Program-made: the position numbers and the translations under genes
Source: Terrabacter tumescens
Lineage (GTDB): Bacteria; Actinomycetota; Actinomycetes; Actinomycetales; Dermatophilaceae
DNA: 64,000 bases
Direction: 5' to 3'
Assembly: GCF_014646815.1 (NCBI RefSeq)
Contig: NZ_BMNZ01000005.1
Span: forward strand, 414,444 to 478,443
Notes under the pieces: generated by a model
The model's database searches: none
Seen by the model: the letters and a program-made list of their open reading frames with translations, nothing else
Told to the model about the DNA's origin: nothing
Shown: piece after piece, positions 33,264 to 42,704 of the stretch
How the letters are laid out: the number at the start of each line of letters is the position of its first letter
Position numbering within the stretch: the first letter of the stretch is position 1

Positions 33264-34157
33264 TCAGTCCTCCTTCATGGCGATGCGCAGGTAGATGAAG
33301 ACGAGCACGCTCGAGATGGCGAGCATGATCGTCGCGAGCGCCGACCCGAAGCCGATGCGACTCGCCTCCCCGACGACGTTCTGGGTGACGAGGGTCGAGA
33401 TGAGCTCGAGCCCGTTGCGGCCCTTGTTGATGACCCACACGAGGTCGAAGGCACGCAGCGACTCGATGAAGGTGACGACGAGGACGATGATGTTGATCGG
33501 TCGCATGACCGGGAAGACGACCCGGAAGAAGGTCGTCGTCTCGCTCGCGCCGTCGATCTTGGCGGCCTCGCGCAGCGACGGGTCGACGCCCTTGAGGCCG
33601 GCCAGGTAGAGCAGCATGATGTAGCCGGAGTGGCGCCACGTCGCCGCGACGAGGGCCGCCCACAGGTTGACGTCCGGGTCGCCGTACCAGTCGGTCGTGC
33701 CACCCGTGATCGCGTTGAGCAGGCCCTGGTCCCGCGAGTAGATCAGCTGCCAGATGAAGCCGATGAGGGCCAGGGACAGCACCACCGGGAGATAGATGCT
33801 CGTCTGGTAGAACCGCGTCCCGGCCACCCCGCGGTCCACGAGGATCGCGAAGAGCATGCCGAGCGGGGTGGCGATGAAGAACATCACCGCCAGCCAGATG
33901 AGGTTGTGCTGGATCGCCGGCCAGAACGGCGGATAGATCGTCGCGATGTCCCGGTAGTTCTGCAGCCCGACCGACTTGATGCCGGAGAGCGGCCCGATCC
34001 CGTCCCAGTTGGTGAAGGAGAGCAGGACCGAGCCGATCGCCGGAAGCCAGACGAGCCAGAGGACCAAGAGGGTCGGCACGACGACCATGAGCGCGACGAC
34101 GATCTTGTCGCGTGCGGAGAGCTGGTCGATGCCTCTGTACCTGCGCTTGCTCGCCAT
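33264..34157 (-). CDS. CUT1 sugar ABC transporter permease (MalF type)
   Basis: 297 residues with six membrane segments. The leader (ASKRRYRGIDQLSARDKI) is basic, then VALMVVVPTLLVLWLVWLPAIGSVLLSFTNWDG, the usual first helix and loop of MalF/UgpA-type proteins. The EAA loop is VDPSLREAAKIDGASETTTFFRVVFPVMRPI. The stop and the next permease's start are one base apart, and the binding-protein gene ends 16 bases upstream. Confidence 0.94.
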   Translation of the reverse strand: MASKRRYRGIDQLSARDKIVVALMVVVPTLLVLWLVWLPAIGSVLLSFTNWDGIGPLSGIKSVGLQNYRDIATIYPPFWPAIQHNLIWLAVMFFIATPLGMLFAILVDRGVAGTRFYQTSIYLPVVLSLALIGFIWQLIYSRDQGLLNAITGGTTDWYGDPDVNLWAALVAATWRHSGYIMLLYLAGLKGVDPSLREAAKIDGASETTTFFRVVFPVMRPINIIVLVVTFIESLRAFDLVWVINKGRNGLELISTLVTQNVVGEASRIGFGSALATIMLAISSVLVFIYLRIAMKED

Positions 34158-34173
34158 GGTCAGTCGCCTCCCG

Positions 34174-35526
34174 TCAGGAACCGAAGATGCTCTTCTTCTG
34201 GGCCTGGATGCTGGTGCACAGGCCGTCGATGTCCTTCGGGTTCTTGATGAAGCTCTGGATCGCCGGGATCATGACCGTCGAGGCGAAGTCCGGACGCGTG
34301 TCGCGGTCCATGAACTGCGTGATCGACTTGGCGGACTTCACGAACTCGGCGGACTTCTTCTGCAGGGCCGTGTAGCCGCTCGTGTCGGCCTTGTCGTTCG
34401 TCGCGATGACGCTCGGGTCGGCCTTGAGGGCGAGGAGCTGGGCCTCGGGCTGCGAGATGTACTGGAGCAGCTTCTTGGCGGCCGGCTCGTTCTTGGGACG
34501 GGCGCTCATCATGTAGCCGTCGATCGGGGCCTCGACGGCGTCGGTGCCGATCGTCGAGTCGATCTCCGGGAAGCCGAAGAAGTCGAGGTCGTCCTGCTCG
34601 GCGCCCTTGGTGAACTGCTGGGCGAGGAACGAGCCGAGGACGTACATGCCGGACTTCTTCTGCTGGAGCGACTGCGCCGCCTCCTGCCACGTGCGGCCGA
34701 GCGAGTCGGACTGGTGCAGCGGGAGGATGCCTGCCCAGGTGTCGAAGACCTTCTTGACCTTGGGGTTGGTCCAGTCCTCCTTGCCGGCCATCAGGCTGAC
34801 GTGGAAGTCGTAGCCGTTGACGCGCAGGTTGATCTGGTCGAACGTGCCCATGGCGGGCCAGCCGTCCTTGTCACCGAAGGCGATCGGGTCGAGACCGTCC
34901 TTCTTCATCTGCGCGCCGAGGGCGTTGAGGTCATCGAGGGTCTTGGGGACCTCGTAGCCCTTCTCCTGGAAGACGCTCTTGCGGTAGAAGACCGCCCACG
35001 GGTAGTTCGTCATGGGCACGAAGTACTGCTTGCCGTCGGCGCCCGTCGACGCCTTCTTCAGCGCGTCGCTCATGCCGGTGATGTTGGCCCACACGTCGGA
35101 GATGTCCCCGGCGAGGCCCTTCTCGGCGAAGAACTGCATGCGGTAGCCGGCGAACCACGTGAAGACGTCGTCCGGCGAGCCCTGCAGGTAGTTGTTGATG
35201 TTCTCCTGGAAGGAGTTGTGGTCGACGGTGTTGATCTTGACCGTCGTGCCCGAGTTGGCCTTCTGGAAGGCGTCCATGTACGCCTGGACGGCGGCCTTCG
35301 GGACGGCGTCCGACTGGTTGGACCCGACGGTGACGGTGCCGGTCACGGCACCCGTCGGGACGCCGGTGCCGCCGCCGTCGCTGGAGCCGCAGGCGGCGAG
35401 GCCGCCGGCTCCGAGGAGGGCGCCGACGCCGAGGGCGCCGCGCAGCAGGGTCCGGCGGTCGACGCCGCGGACGGAGGGGGGAACCATGCGGGCCAGGTAC
35501 TCGGCCTCGTTCGAGGGGCGGGTCAT
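34174..35526 (-). CDS. Sugar ABC transporter substrate-binding lipoprotein (Tat-type signal)
   Basis: 450 residues from ATG 35526, set by AAAGGAG eight bases before. A twin-arginine signal (VDRRTLLRGALGVGALLGAGGLAACG) ends in a lipobox LAAC, so it is likely exported folded and anchored by lipid. The mature protein is a type-1 extracellular solute-binding domain (VQAYMDAFQKANSGTTVKINTVDHNSFQENINNYLQG, then WFAGYRMQFFAEKG and YPWAVFYRKSVFQEKGYEVPKTLDDL). It presents a sugar, probably a galactoside, to the two downstream permeases. First gene of the minus-strand operon, divergent from beta-galactosidase. Confidence 0.94.
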   Translation of the reverse strand: MTRPSNEAEYLARMVPPSVRGVDRRTLLRGALGVGALLGAGGLAACGSSDGGGTGVPTGAVTGTVTVGSNQSDAVPKAAVQAYMDAFQKANSGTTVKINTVDHNSFQENINNYLQGSPDDVFTWFAGYRMQFFAEKGLAGDISDVWANITGMSDALKKASTGADGKQYFVPMTNYPWAVFYRKSVFQEKGYEVPKTLDDLNALGAQMKKDGLDPIAFGDKDGWPAMGTFDQINLRVNGYDFHVSLMAGKEDWTNPKVKKVFDTWAGILPLHQSDSLGRTWQEAAQSLQQKKSGMYVLGSFLAQQFTKGAEQDDLDFFGFPEIDSTIGTDAVEAPIDGYMMSARPKNEPAAKKLLQYISQPEAQLLALKADPSVIATNDKADTSGYTALQKKSAEFVKSAKSITQFMDRDTRPDFASTVMIPAIQSFIKNPKDIDGLCTSIQAQKKSIFGS

Positions 35527-35578
35527 GTGCGGTCTCCTTTGACGCTGTGCCGGGTTCGTTGTGGGCGAAGGGGACAGA

Positions 35579-35616
35579 GTCGAACATCCGTCACCAGAAA
35601 CCTCCAACAACAAACA
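35579..35616 (-). promoter_or_regulatory. TGTTNGA-type operator candidates before the uptake operon
   Basis: On the minus strand TGTTTGTTGTTGGA (35603-35616) is a tight direct repeat of TGTT(T/G)G(T/A), and TGTTCGA follows at 35579-35585. These resemble the TGTTTGA half-sites bound by many DeoR-family regulators; such a regulator is encoded in this locus. Confidence 0.45.
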
Positions 35617-35713
35617 GAGGATGTCGGCGCGCGGTGGCGCTGTCAAGGGATTCGTCGAGACCCACAGAGGTCCGCGACCGAACCGAGACCTACCGTTCCG
35701 GGCACCTCGCGGA

Positions 35714-35729
35714 TTTACACCGTTGTAAA
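35714..35729. promoter_or_regulatory. LacI-type palindromic operator candidate
   Basis: TTTACA-CCGT-TGTAAA has perfect six-base arms and stands out as AT-rich in GC-rich DNA, mid-way in the 385-base divergent region. Its form suits LacI/GalR-family proteins, none of which is encoded in the window. Confidence 0.5.
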
Positions 35730-35862
35730 CGGAATTCGTGCACAAACGCGGGCATCGGGGCCTTCCGGCCGCTCCCGGCGGTGGCGCGGAGCGGTCGCCA
35801 CTACGCCCTCCGTGCCACTCGTCGCCTGACCCGTGCAGGCGCGGGACACGCCGCGACGAATG

Positions 35863-35880
35863 TGTTTGAAAATGTTGACA
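35863..35880 (+). promoter_or_regulatory. TTGACA -35 box overlapped by a TGTTTGA/TGTTGA direct repeat
   Basis: TTGACA (35875-35880) is a consensus -35 hexamer 32 bases before the beta-galactosidase start. TGTTTGA (35863-35869) and TGTTGA (35873-35878) are repeated ten bases apart, one helical turn, and overlap it. This is where a DeoR-type repressor would be expected to block transcription. The -10 is not obvious. Confidence 0.5.
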
Positions 35881-35911
35881 TCGCGCCGAGCGAGGCGACA
35901 CCCTGTGTCCC

Positions 35912-37909
35912 ATGCGCTCATGGCCGACGAAGACCCTGGCACTCGGTGGCGACTACAACCCCGAGCAGTGGCCCCGCCCTGTCTGGGACGAGGACATCGA
36001 GCTGATGCAGCGAGCCAACATCTCGTTCGTCAGCCTCGGGATCTTCTCGTGGAGTTGGCTAGAGCCGGCCAAGGGCGAGTACGAGTTCGAGTGGCTCGAC
36101 ACGATCCTCGACAAGCTGCACGCGGGCGGCATCGCCGTCGACCTCGCGACCGCGACCGCGACCCCGCCGCCGTGGCTCTCGGCCGCGCACCCCGAGATCC
36201 TCCCCGTCGACGTCGACGGCCACACGCTCTGGCCGGGCAGCCGCCAGACGTGGTGCCCCACCTCGCCCGTCTTCCGCGAGTACGCCGTCGCCCTGACCCG
36301 GCAGCTGGCCACGCGCTACCACGAGCACCCGGCCCTCGCGATGTGGCACGTCTCCAACGAGTACGCCTGCCACAACCTGCCCTGCTACTGCGACGAGTGC
36401 GCGCGCCACTTCCGCACCTGGCTCCAGCGCCGCTACGAGGGCCTCGACGTGCTCAACGACGCGTGGGGCACGGCCTTCTGGAGCCAGCGCTACACCGACT
36501 GGGAGCAGATCCTGCCGCCGCGCCGGTCGACGACGTTCAACAACCCCACCCACGTCCTCGACTACAAGCGCTTCAGCTCCGACGCCCTGCTCGAGCACCT
36601 GCGGGCCGAGCGTGCCGTCCTCGACGAGCTCTCCCCCGGCGTGCCGGTCACGACGAACTTCATGACGCTCGACCACTTCCGTCACCTCGACTACACGCAG
36701 TGGACGCCCCTCGTCGACGTCGTCAGCACCGACCACTACATCGTCGACGCGCTGCCCCACCCGCGTGCCGAGCTCGCCTACAGCGGCGACCTGACGCGCG
36801 GTCTCGCCGGCGGCGCCCCGTGGATGCTCATGGAGCACTCGACGAGCGCGGTCAACTGGCAGCCGACCAACCACGCCAAGGACTTCGGCCAGACGATCCG
36901 TGACGCGCTCGCGCACGTGGCCCGCGGCGCCGACACGATCGGCTGGTTCCAATGGCGCCAGTCGCGGGCCGGCTCGGAGAAGTTCCACAGCGCCGTCGTG
37001 CCCCACGCCGGCGCCGACAGCGCGCGCTTCCGCGAGGTCGAGGAGCTCGGTCGCATCGCCGGCCGTCTCGGCGAGCTCGTCGGCAGCCGCGTCGAGTCGC
37101 GCGTCGCGATCCTCCACGACTACCAGGCGATCTGGGCCGCCGAGGGCCCGTGCATGCCGAGCTCCGAGCTCGACGCCCTGACCGCCGCCCAGGCGATCCA
37201 CCGGGCGCTGCACGACCGCGGGGTCACGGCGGACGTCGTGCACCCCTCGGCCGACCTCACGGCATACGCCGTCGTCGTCGTGCCGCAGCTCTACCTCGTC
37301 ACCGACGAGCACGCGGCTGCCGTCGCGGCTGCGGCCGCGGCGGGCGCGCAGGTCGTCGTCACCTACTTCTCCGGCATCAGCGACGAGAACGACCACGTGC
37401 GCCTGGGCGGCTACCCCGGCGCGTTCCGCGACCTGCTCGGCGTCCGCGTCGAGGAGTTCTTCCCGCTCGGCCCCGACGGGACCGTCGCGCTCGCCGACGG
37501 CACCGGCACGTGGTGGAGCGAGGACGTGACCGCCCTCCCGGGCACCGACGTCCTGACGACGTATGCCGCAGGCCCCCTCGTCGGCCGCCCCGCGGTGACG
37601 CGCCGGGCGGGCGAAGGCGACGCCGGATCCGCTTGGTACCTCAGCACGCTCCCCGACGACGCGACCCTCGGAGCCCTGCTCGACGACATCCTCGCCGCCG
37701 GCGGCGTCGAGCCCGCGGTGGCCGACCTCCCGCGCGGTGTCGAGACGACGCGGCGCAGCGACGGCCCCCGGTCCTGGCTCTTCCTGCTCAACCACACCGA
37801 CGCGGAGCAGGTCGTTGCGGCGAACGGGTACGACCTCGTCGCGGACGCCCCTGTCGACGGCCCGGTCCGTCTCGCCCCCGGTGGCGTGGCCGTGCTCAGG
37901 GAGGACTGA
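35912..37909 (+). CDS. GH42 beta-galactosidase
   Basis: 665 residues, normal for GH42. It opens LALGGDYNPEQWPRPVWDEDIELM. Acid/base Glu150 is in WHVSNEYACHN and nucleophile Glu308 in WMLMEHSTSAVNW. The zinc-site cysteines of the family appear in the CHNLPCYCDEC segment. A trimerisation (GATase-like) domain and a C-terminal beta domain follow (from about 395). It hydrolyses lactose or plant beta-galactosides inside the cell. First gene of the plus-strand galactose operon; the DeoR gene starts two bases after its stop. Confidence 0.95.
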   Translation: MRSWPTKTLALGGDYNPEQWPRPVWDEDIELMQRANISFVSLGIFSWSWLEPAKGEYEFEWLDTILDKLHAGGIAVDLATATATPPPWLSAAHPEILPVDVDGHTLWPGSRQTWCPTSPVFREYAVALTRQLATRYHEHPALAMWHVSNEYACHNLPCYCDECARHFRTWLQRRYEGLDVLNDAWGTAFWSQRYTDWEQILPPRRSTTFNNPTHVLDYKRFSSDALLEHLRAERAVLDELSPGVPVTTNFMTLDHFRHLDYTQWTPLVDVVSTDHYIVDALPHPRAELAYSGDLTRGLAGGAPWMLMEHSTSAVNWQPTNHAKDFGQTIRDALAHVARGADTIGWFQWRQSRAGSEKFHSAVVPHAGADSARFREVEELGRIAGRLGELVGSRVESRVAILHDYQAIWAAEGPCMPSSELDALTAAQAIHRALHDRGVTADVVHPSADLTAYAVVVVPQLYLVTDEHAAAVAAAAAAGAQVVVTYFSGISDENDHVRLGGYPGAFRDLLGVRVEEFFPLGPDGTVALADGTGTWWSEDVTALPGTDVLTTYAAGPLVGRPAVTRRAGEGDAGSAWYLSTLPDDATLGALLDDILAAGGVEPAVADLPRGVETTRRSDGPRSWLFLLNHTDAEQVVAANGYDLVADAPVDGPVRLAPGGVAVLRED

Positions 37910-37911
37910 CG

Positions 37912-38688
37912 ATGCTCGCCAGCCAGCGGCGCTCCGTCATCCTCGAGCTCGTCGAGGAGTCGGGGGCGGTCAAGGTCTCCGACCTCGTCGAGCGTCTCGG
38001 CGTGTCCGACATGACGATCCGCCGCGACATCGAGCGCCTCTCGAGCGACGGCCTGCTCGAGCGGGTGCACGGCGGCGCCCTGGCGCTCGGCGACGCGCGC
38101 AGCAGCGAGGAGCCGGGCTTCTCGGCGAAGTCGCTGCTCCAGCTCGCGCAGAAGCAGGCCATCGCGCGTGCCGCCGCGCAGCGCGTCGAGGTCGGCAGCG
38201 CCATCGGCATCTCGGCCGGCACGACGACCTACGAGCTCGCCCGTGCGGTCAAGGACATCCCCCAGCTGACCGTCGTCACGAACTCCGTCCCCGTCGCGCA
38301 GCTGCTCCACGAGTCCGGCGCACCCGGGCAGACGGTCGTGCTGACGGGCGGCGTGCGCACCCCGTCCGACGCCCTCGTCGGCCCCGTCGCCGTCGCGGCC
38401 CTGCGGGCGCTGCACGTCGACCTGCTCTTCCTCGGCGCGCACGGCGTCGACGACCGCACGGGCCTGACGACCCCCAACCTCGTCGAGTCCGAGACCAACC
38501 GGGCGCTCGTGTCGTCGGCCCGCCACGTGTGCCTGCTCGCCGACTCCTCGAAGTGGGGCACCGTCGGGCTCAGCACCTTCGCCGACCTGGCCGACGTCGA
38601 CCTGTTCGTCACCGACGACGCCTTCCCGGAGCGCGCCCGCGCCGCCGCGCGCGAGGTCGTCGGCTCCCTCGAGATCGCGGAGGCATGA
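37912..38688 (+). CDS. DeoR-family sugar-phosphate-sensing repressor
   Basis: 258 residues. DeoR helix-turn-helix at the N-terminus (QRRSVILELVEESGAVKVSDLVERLGVSDMTIRRDIERLSSDGLLERVHGGAL) followed by a sugar-isomerase-like sensor domain with GISAGTTTYELARAV, LTGGVRTPSDALVGP, FLGAHGVDDRTGLTTPN and LLADSSKWG. Such regulators respond to a phosphorylated sugar intermediate, here plausibly galactose-1-phosphate (inference). Ribosome site GGGAGGA before ATG 37912. It sits inside the operon it probably controls and overlaps galT by a few bases. Confidence 0.95.
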   Translation: MLASQRRSVILELVEESGAVKVSDLVERLGVSDMTIRRDIERLSSDGLLERVHGGALALGDARSSEEPGFSAKSLLQLAQKQAIARAAAQRVEVGSAIGISAGTTTYELARAVKDIPQLTVVTNSVPVAQLLHESGAPGQTVVLTGGVRTPSDALVGPVAVAALRALHVDLLFLGAHGVDDRTGLTTPNLVESETNRALVSSARHVCLLADSSKWGTVGLSTFADLADVDLFVTDDAFPERARAAAREVVGSLEIAEA

Positions 38689-39811
38689 TGTCCATCCCCA
38701 GCCGGACCAGCATCCGCTTCACGTCGCGCAGCCTCGCCGACGGTCGCGAGATCATCTACGTCGACGAGCCGGGCACCCCCGAGCGCACGGCGCAGGACCC
38801 GCGCCCGGTCGAGCCGCGGGTCCAGTCGGGCGAGCTGCGCCACGACGCGCTCGTCGACGACTGGGTGGCCGTCGCGGCCCACCGCCAGCACCGCACCTTC
38901 ATGCCGCCGAAGGACGAGTGCCCGCTCTGCCCGGCCGGGCACGGCTCGGTGCCGTCCGAGATCCCCGAGAGCGACTACCAGGTCGTCGTCTTCGAGAACC
39001 GCTTCCCGTCGTATGCCGTCACCTCGGTCGGCGCCGACGTCCCCGACCCGACGGGGATCTTCGGCACCCGCCCGGCCGTGGGTCGCTGCGAGGTCGTGTG
39101 CTTCACGAGCGACCACGAGGCCTCGTTCAAGGACCTGCCGGTCGAGCGGGTGCGCACCGTCATCGACACGTGGGCCCAGCGCACCGAGGCCCTCGGCGCG
39201 ATCCCCGAGGTCGAGCAGGTCTTCGCCTTCGAGAACCGTGGCAAGGAGATCGGGGTGACCCTGCCGCACCCGCACGGCCAGATCTACGCCTACCCCTACG
39301 TGCCCGACCGCACCAAGGCCCTGCTCGAGGCGGCCCGCCGCCACCACGATCGCACCGGCCGACTGCTCGGCGCCGACATCCTCGCCGCCGAGCGCGCCGA
39401 CGGCTCGAGGGTCGTCGTCTCGGGGACGCACTGGACGGCATACGTCCCCTTCGCCGCGCGGTGGCCGGTCGAGGTGCACCTCGCCCCGCACCGGGACGTG
39501 CCCGACCTCGTCGCCCTCGACGACGACGAGCGCGACGAGCTGGCCGTCATCTACCGCGACCTGCTCGGGCGGCTCGACCGCTACTACGTCAACGAGGACG
39601 GTTCGCCGGTGAAGCTGCCCTACATCGCCGCGTGGCAGCAGGCGCCGGCGCGGGTGGGGCGTGACGTGTCCCGGCTCCACCTGCAGCTGATGTCGGTGCT
39701 GCGCGGCCCGGGGCGGCTGAAGTTCCTCGCCGGGTCCGAGTCGGGCGTGGGCGGATGGGTCAACGACGTGGCCCCCGAGCGGGCCGCCGCCCGGCTGCGC
39801 GAGGTGGCCCT

Positions 39812-39815
<4 letters not shown>
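38685..39815 (+). CDS. galT: Galactose-1-phosphate uridylyltransferase
   Basis: 376 residues from ATG 38685 (an adjacent ATG at 38688 is equally likely). Zinc-site cysteines in CPLCP, FENRFPSYAVT, and the active-site GVTLPHPHGQIYAYPYVP with the HPHGQ motif (second His is uridylylated). It exchanges UMP between UDP-glucose and galactose-1-phosphate, the central Leloir step. It overlaps both neighbours (ATGATG with deoR stop; GTGA with galK), indicating tight coupling. galE and galM are not in the window. Confidence 0.96.
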
Positions 39816-40996
<1,181 letters not shown>

Positions 40997-41001
40997 CGTC
41001 C

Positions 41002-41044
41002 GGGAGTGGGCACTCGACGACACGCCCGTCGAGTGCCCACTCCC
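41002..41044. terminator. Strong 18-bp hairpin after galK
   Basis: GGGAGTGGGCACTCGACG (41002-41019) pairs without mismatch with its complement at 41027-41044 around a seven-base loop. It begins six bases past the galK stop. There is no T-run, as is common in actinobacteria. Confidence 0.8.
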
Positions 41045-41045
41045 C

Positions 41046-41098
41046 GACGCGGCACGGCTGCCGACGCGGCATGACTGCCCCGACGCGGCACGACTGCT
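41046..41098. repeat. Three short direct repeats (CGACGCGGCAYG...CTG)
   Basis: The units CCGACGCGGCACGGCTG, CCGACGCGGCATGACTG and CCGACGCGGCACGACTG follow each other with period 17-19 in the galK-MFS gap. The last one runs into the palindromic element at 41091. Confidence 0.7.
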
Positions 41099-41137
41099 CT
41101 CCCGGTGACCGAGTGACGCGGCATACCGGAGCAGTCG
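41091..41137. repeat. 47-bp palindromic intergenic element, copy 1
   Basis: Bounded by CGACTGCTC and GAGCAGTCG (perfect nine-base inverted arms), with CCCGGTGACCG and CGGCATACC inside. A second copy with 42 of 47 identical positions lies at 44165-44211; all five differences leave the arms and the GGCATAC motif unchanged. Confidence 0.8.
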
Positions 41138-41148
41138 ACCGGTGACCG

Positions 41149-41220
41149 GGCAGTCGACGGATGGCCGGGCACTCGGGCGCCGACCCGGCAGTCGACGGAT
41201 GGCCGGGCACCCGGGCGCCG
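41149..41220. repeat. 34-bp direct repeat, two copies
   Basis: The segments 41149-41182 and 41187-41220 agree at 33 of 34 positions (one T/C change). Each begins GGCAGTCGACGGATGG and contains CCGGGCAC. They fill the rest of the galK-MFS gap together with the palindromic element; no gene is seen in these 303 bases. Confidence 0.8.
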
Positions 41221-41287
41221 GCCGGTCAGTGGGCGAGGGCGCGAACCGGGTCCACGGCGAAGCGGCCACCCGGGTGCGCGCACTCAC

Positions 41288-41293
41288 TAGGGT
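41288..41293 (+). promoter_or_regulatory. -10 element (TAGGGT) for the leaderless MFS gene
   Basis: TAGGGT is six bases before ATG 41300; no ribosome site intervenes. Confidence 0.55.
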
Positions 41294-41299
41294 GCGGGC

Positions 41300-42640
41300 A
41301 TGACCTCGGCGACGACGCCGGCCTCGAGCCCGCCCCTGCCCGCCTCGGTGCGCCGCGGCTACGGCCTCGGCTCCGTTGCGACGGGGTCGTTCGGCACCGT
41401 GCCGGGACTGCTCCTGCTGCCTTACCTCACCGACCGGCTCGGGGTGCCCGCAGCCGCGGCGGGCGTCATCGTCTTCGCCCCCAAGGCGTGGGACGTCGTG
41501 CTCAACCCCGTCGCGGGCCGCATCAGCGACCGCTCGACCCACCCGGACGGCCGTCGACGTCCCTTCCTCATCCGGGCCGGGCTGCTCCTCGCCGCGGCGT
41601 TCGCGCTGCTCTTCCTCGGCCCCACCGCGCCGCAGTGGCTGGCCGCCGGGTGGGTCGCCGTCGCCTACCTCGCCTGCGCGACGGCCTACAGCTTCTTCCA
41701 GGTGCCCTACGTCGCGATGCCGGCCGAGATCACCGACGACTACGACGAGCGCACCCGGCTCATGACGTGGCGGGTCGCGATCCTCGCGCTCGCGATCCTC
41801 GTCAGCGGCGGCGCCTCACCTGCGATCCGTGACGCGCTCGGCCCCGAGTGGGGCTATCGCGCCGTCGGCTTCTTCGTCGCCGGGCTCATCGCGCTCGGCG
41901 CGTGGGGAGCCTGGCGCAGCACCAGGTCCGCGGTGGTCCGCACCGGCGTCGTCACGAGTGCGACCTTCGGCGACCAGCTGCGGATCATCCGCTCCGACAG
42001 GCCGTTCCGGCTCCTGCTGACGACGTTCGTGCTCCAGGCCCTGGCGACCGGCGCGATGCTCGCCGGCGTCGACTACGTCGCACGCTGGGTGCTCGGCACG
42101 CCGCTGTCGGCGACGCTGCTCTTCGTCTGCTTCGTGGCGCCCGCCCTCGTCGTGACGCCGCTCTGGCAGCGCTTCGGCACCGCCCGGGGCAAGAAGCCCG
42201 GCTACCTCGTCGCGTCGCTGCTGCTCGGTGGTGGCGCGCTCGCCCTCGTGCTGCTGCGAGCCCTGCCCGAGCCGGCCGTCTACGCCTGCGTGGCGGTCGT
42301 CGGCATCGGCTACGCCGGCGCGCAGATGTTCCCGCTCGCCATGCTGGCCGACGTCGCGAGCCGGACCGCCGAGGCCCGCACCCGCGTCGGCCTCTACACC
42401 GGCGTCTGGACGGCTGGCGAGACGCTCGGCCTGGCCCTGGGACCTGCCGTGTATGCCGCCGCGCTGGCCCTCGGCGGCTACGAGTCCTCGGGGGCCGGCT
42501 GGGTCGCGGTCCAGGGCGAACGCACCCTGACCGCCATCGTCCTCGGCTTCTCGCTGGTGCCGGCGGTCCTCGTCGCCGCCTCCCTCCTGGCCCTCCGAGC
42601 CTTCCCCTCCCCCGCCCACCCCTCCCCCGGTTCGAGGTGA
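41300..42640 (+). CDS. GPH-family (MFS_2) sugar:cation symporter
   Basis: 446 residues, 12 membrane segments. The glycoside-pentoside-hexuronide pattern is visible: GYGLGSVATGSFGTVPGLLLLPYLTDRLGV, FAPKAWDVVLNPVAGRISDRSTHPDGRRRPFL, and PYVAMPAEITDDYDERTRLMTWR. It probably brings a sugar in with Na+ or H+. Position beyond galK suggests a galactoside or galactose, but it has its own leaderless promoter and is cut off from galK by a hairpin and repeats, so the link is uncertain. Confidence 0.88.
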   Translation: MTSATTPASSPPLPASVRRGYGLGSVATGSFGTVPGLLLLPYLTDRLGVPAAAAGVIVFAPKAWDVVLNPVAGRISDRSTHPDGRRRPFLIRAGLLLAAAFALLFLGPTAPQWLAAGWVAVAYLACATAYSFFQVPYVAMPAEITDDYDERTRLMTWRVAILALAILVSGGASPAIRDALGPEWGYRAVGFFVAGLIALGAWGAWRSTRSAVVRTGVVTSATFGDQLRIIRSDRPFRLLLTTFVLQALATGAMLAGVDYVARWVLGTPLSATLLFVCFVAPALVVTPLWQRFGTARGKKPGYLVASLLLGGGALALVLLRALPEPAVYACVAVVGIGYAGAQMFPLAMLADVASRTAEARTRVGLYTGVWTAGETLGLALGPAVYAAALALGGYESSGAGWVAVQGERTLTAIVLGFSLVPAVLVAASLLALRAFPSPAHPSPGSR

Positions 42641-42678
42641 TCCCGGCGGCCGCCCCGGTGTCGGCATCACCTCGAACC
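42629..42678. terminator. 13-bp inverted repeat between the symporter and PLP decarboxylase genes
   Basis: GGTTCGAGGTGAT (42629-42641) pairs perfectly with ATCACCTCGAACC (42666-42678). The left arm includes the symporter stop codon; the loop is 24 bases and GC-rich. It could end the upstream transcript or be a regulator site for the gene starting at 42705. Confidence 0.5.
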
Positions 42679-42704
42679 TGCCCCGGAAAGGACGTCAGGA
42701 GCGC

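Noticed and set aside
40997-41299. CRISPR-like array
   Set aside because: Repeats are few, of different kinds and lack regular spacers; no cas genes are present.
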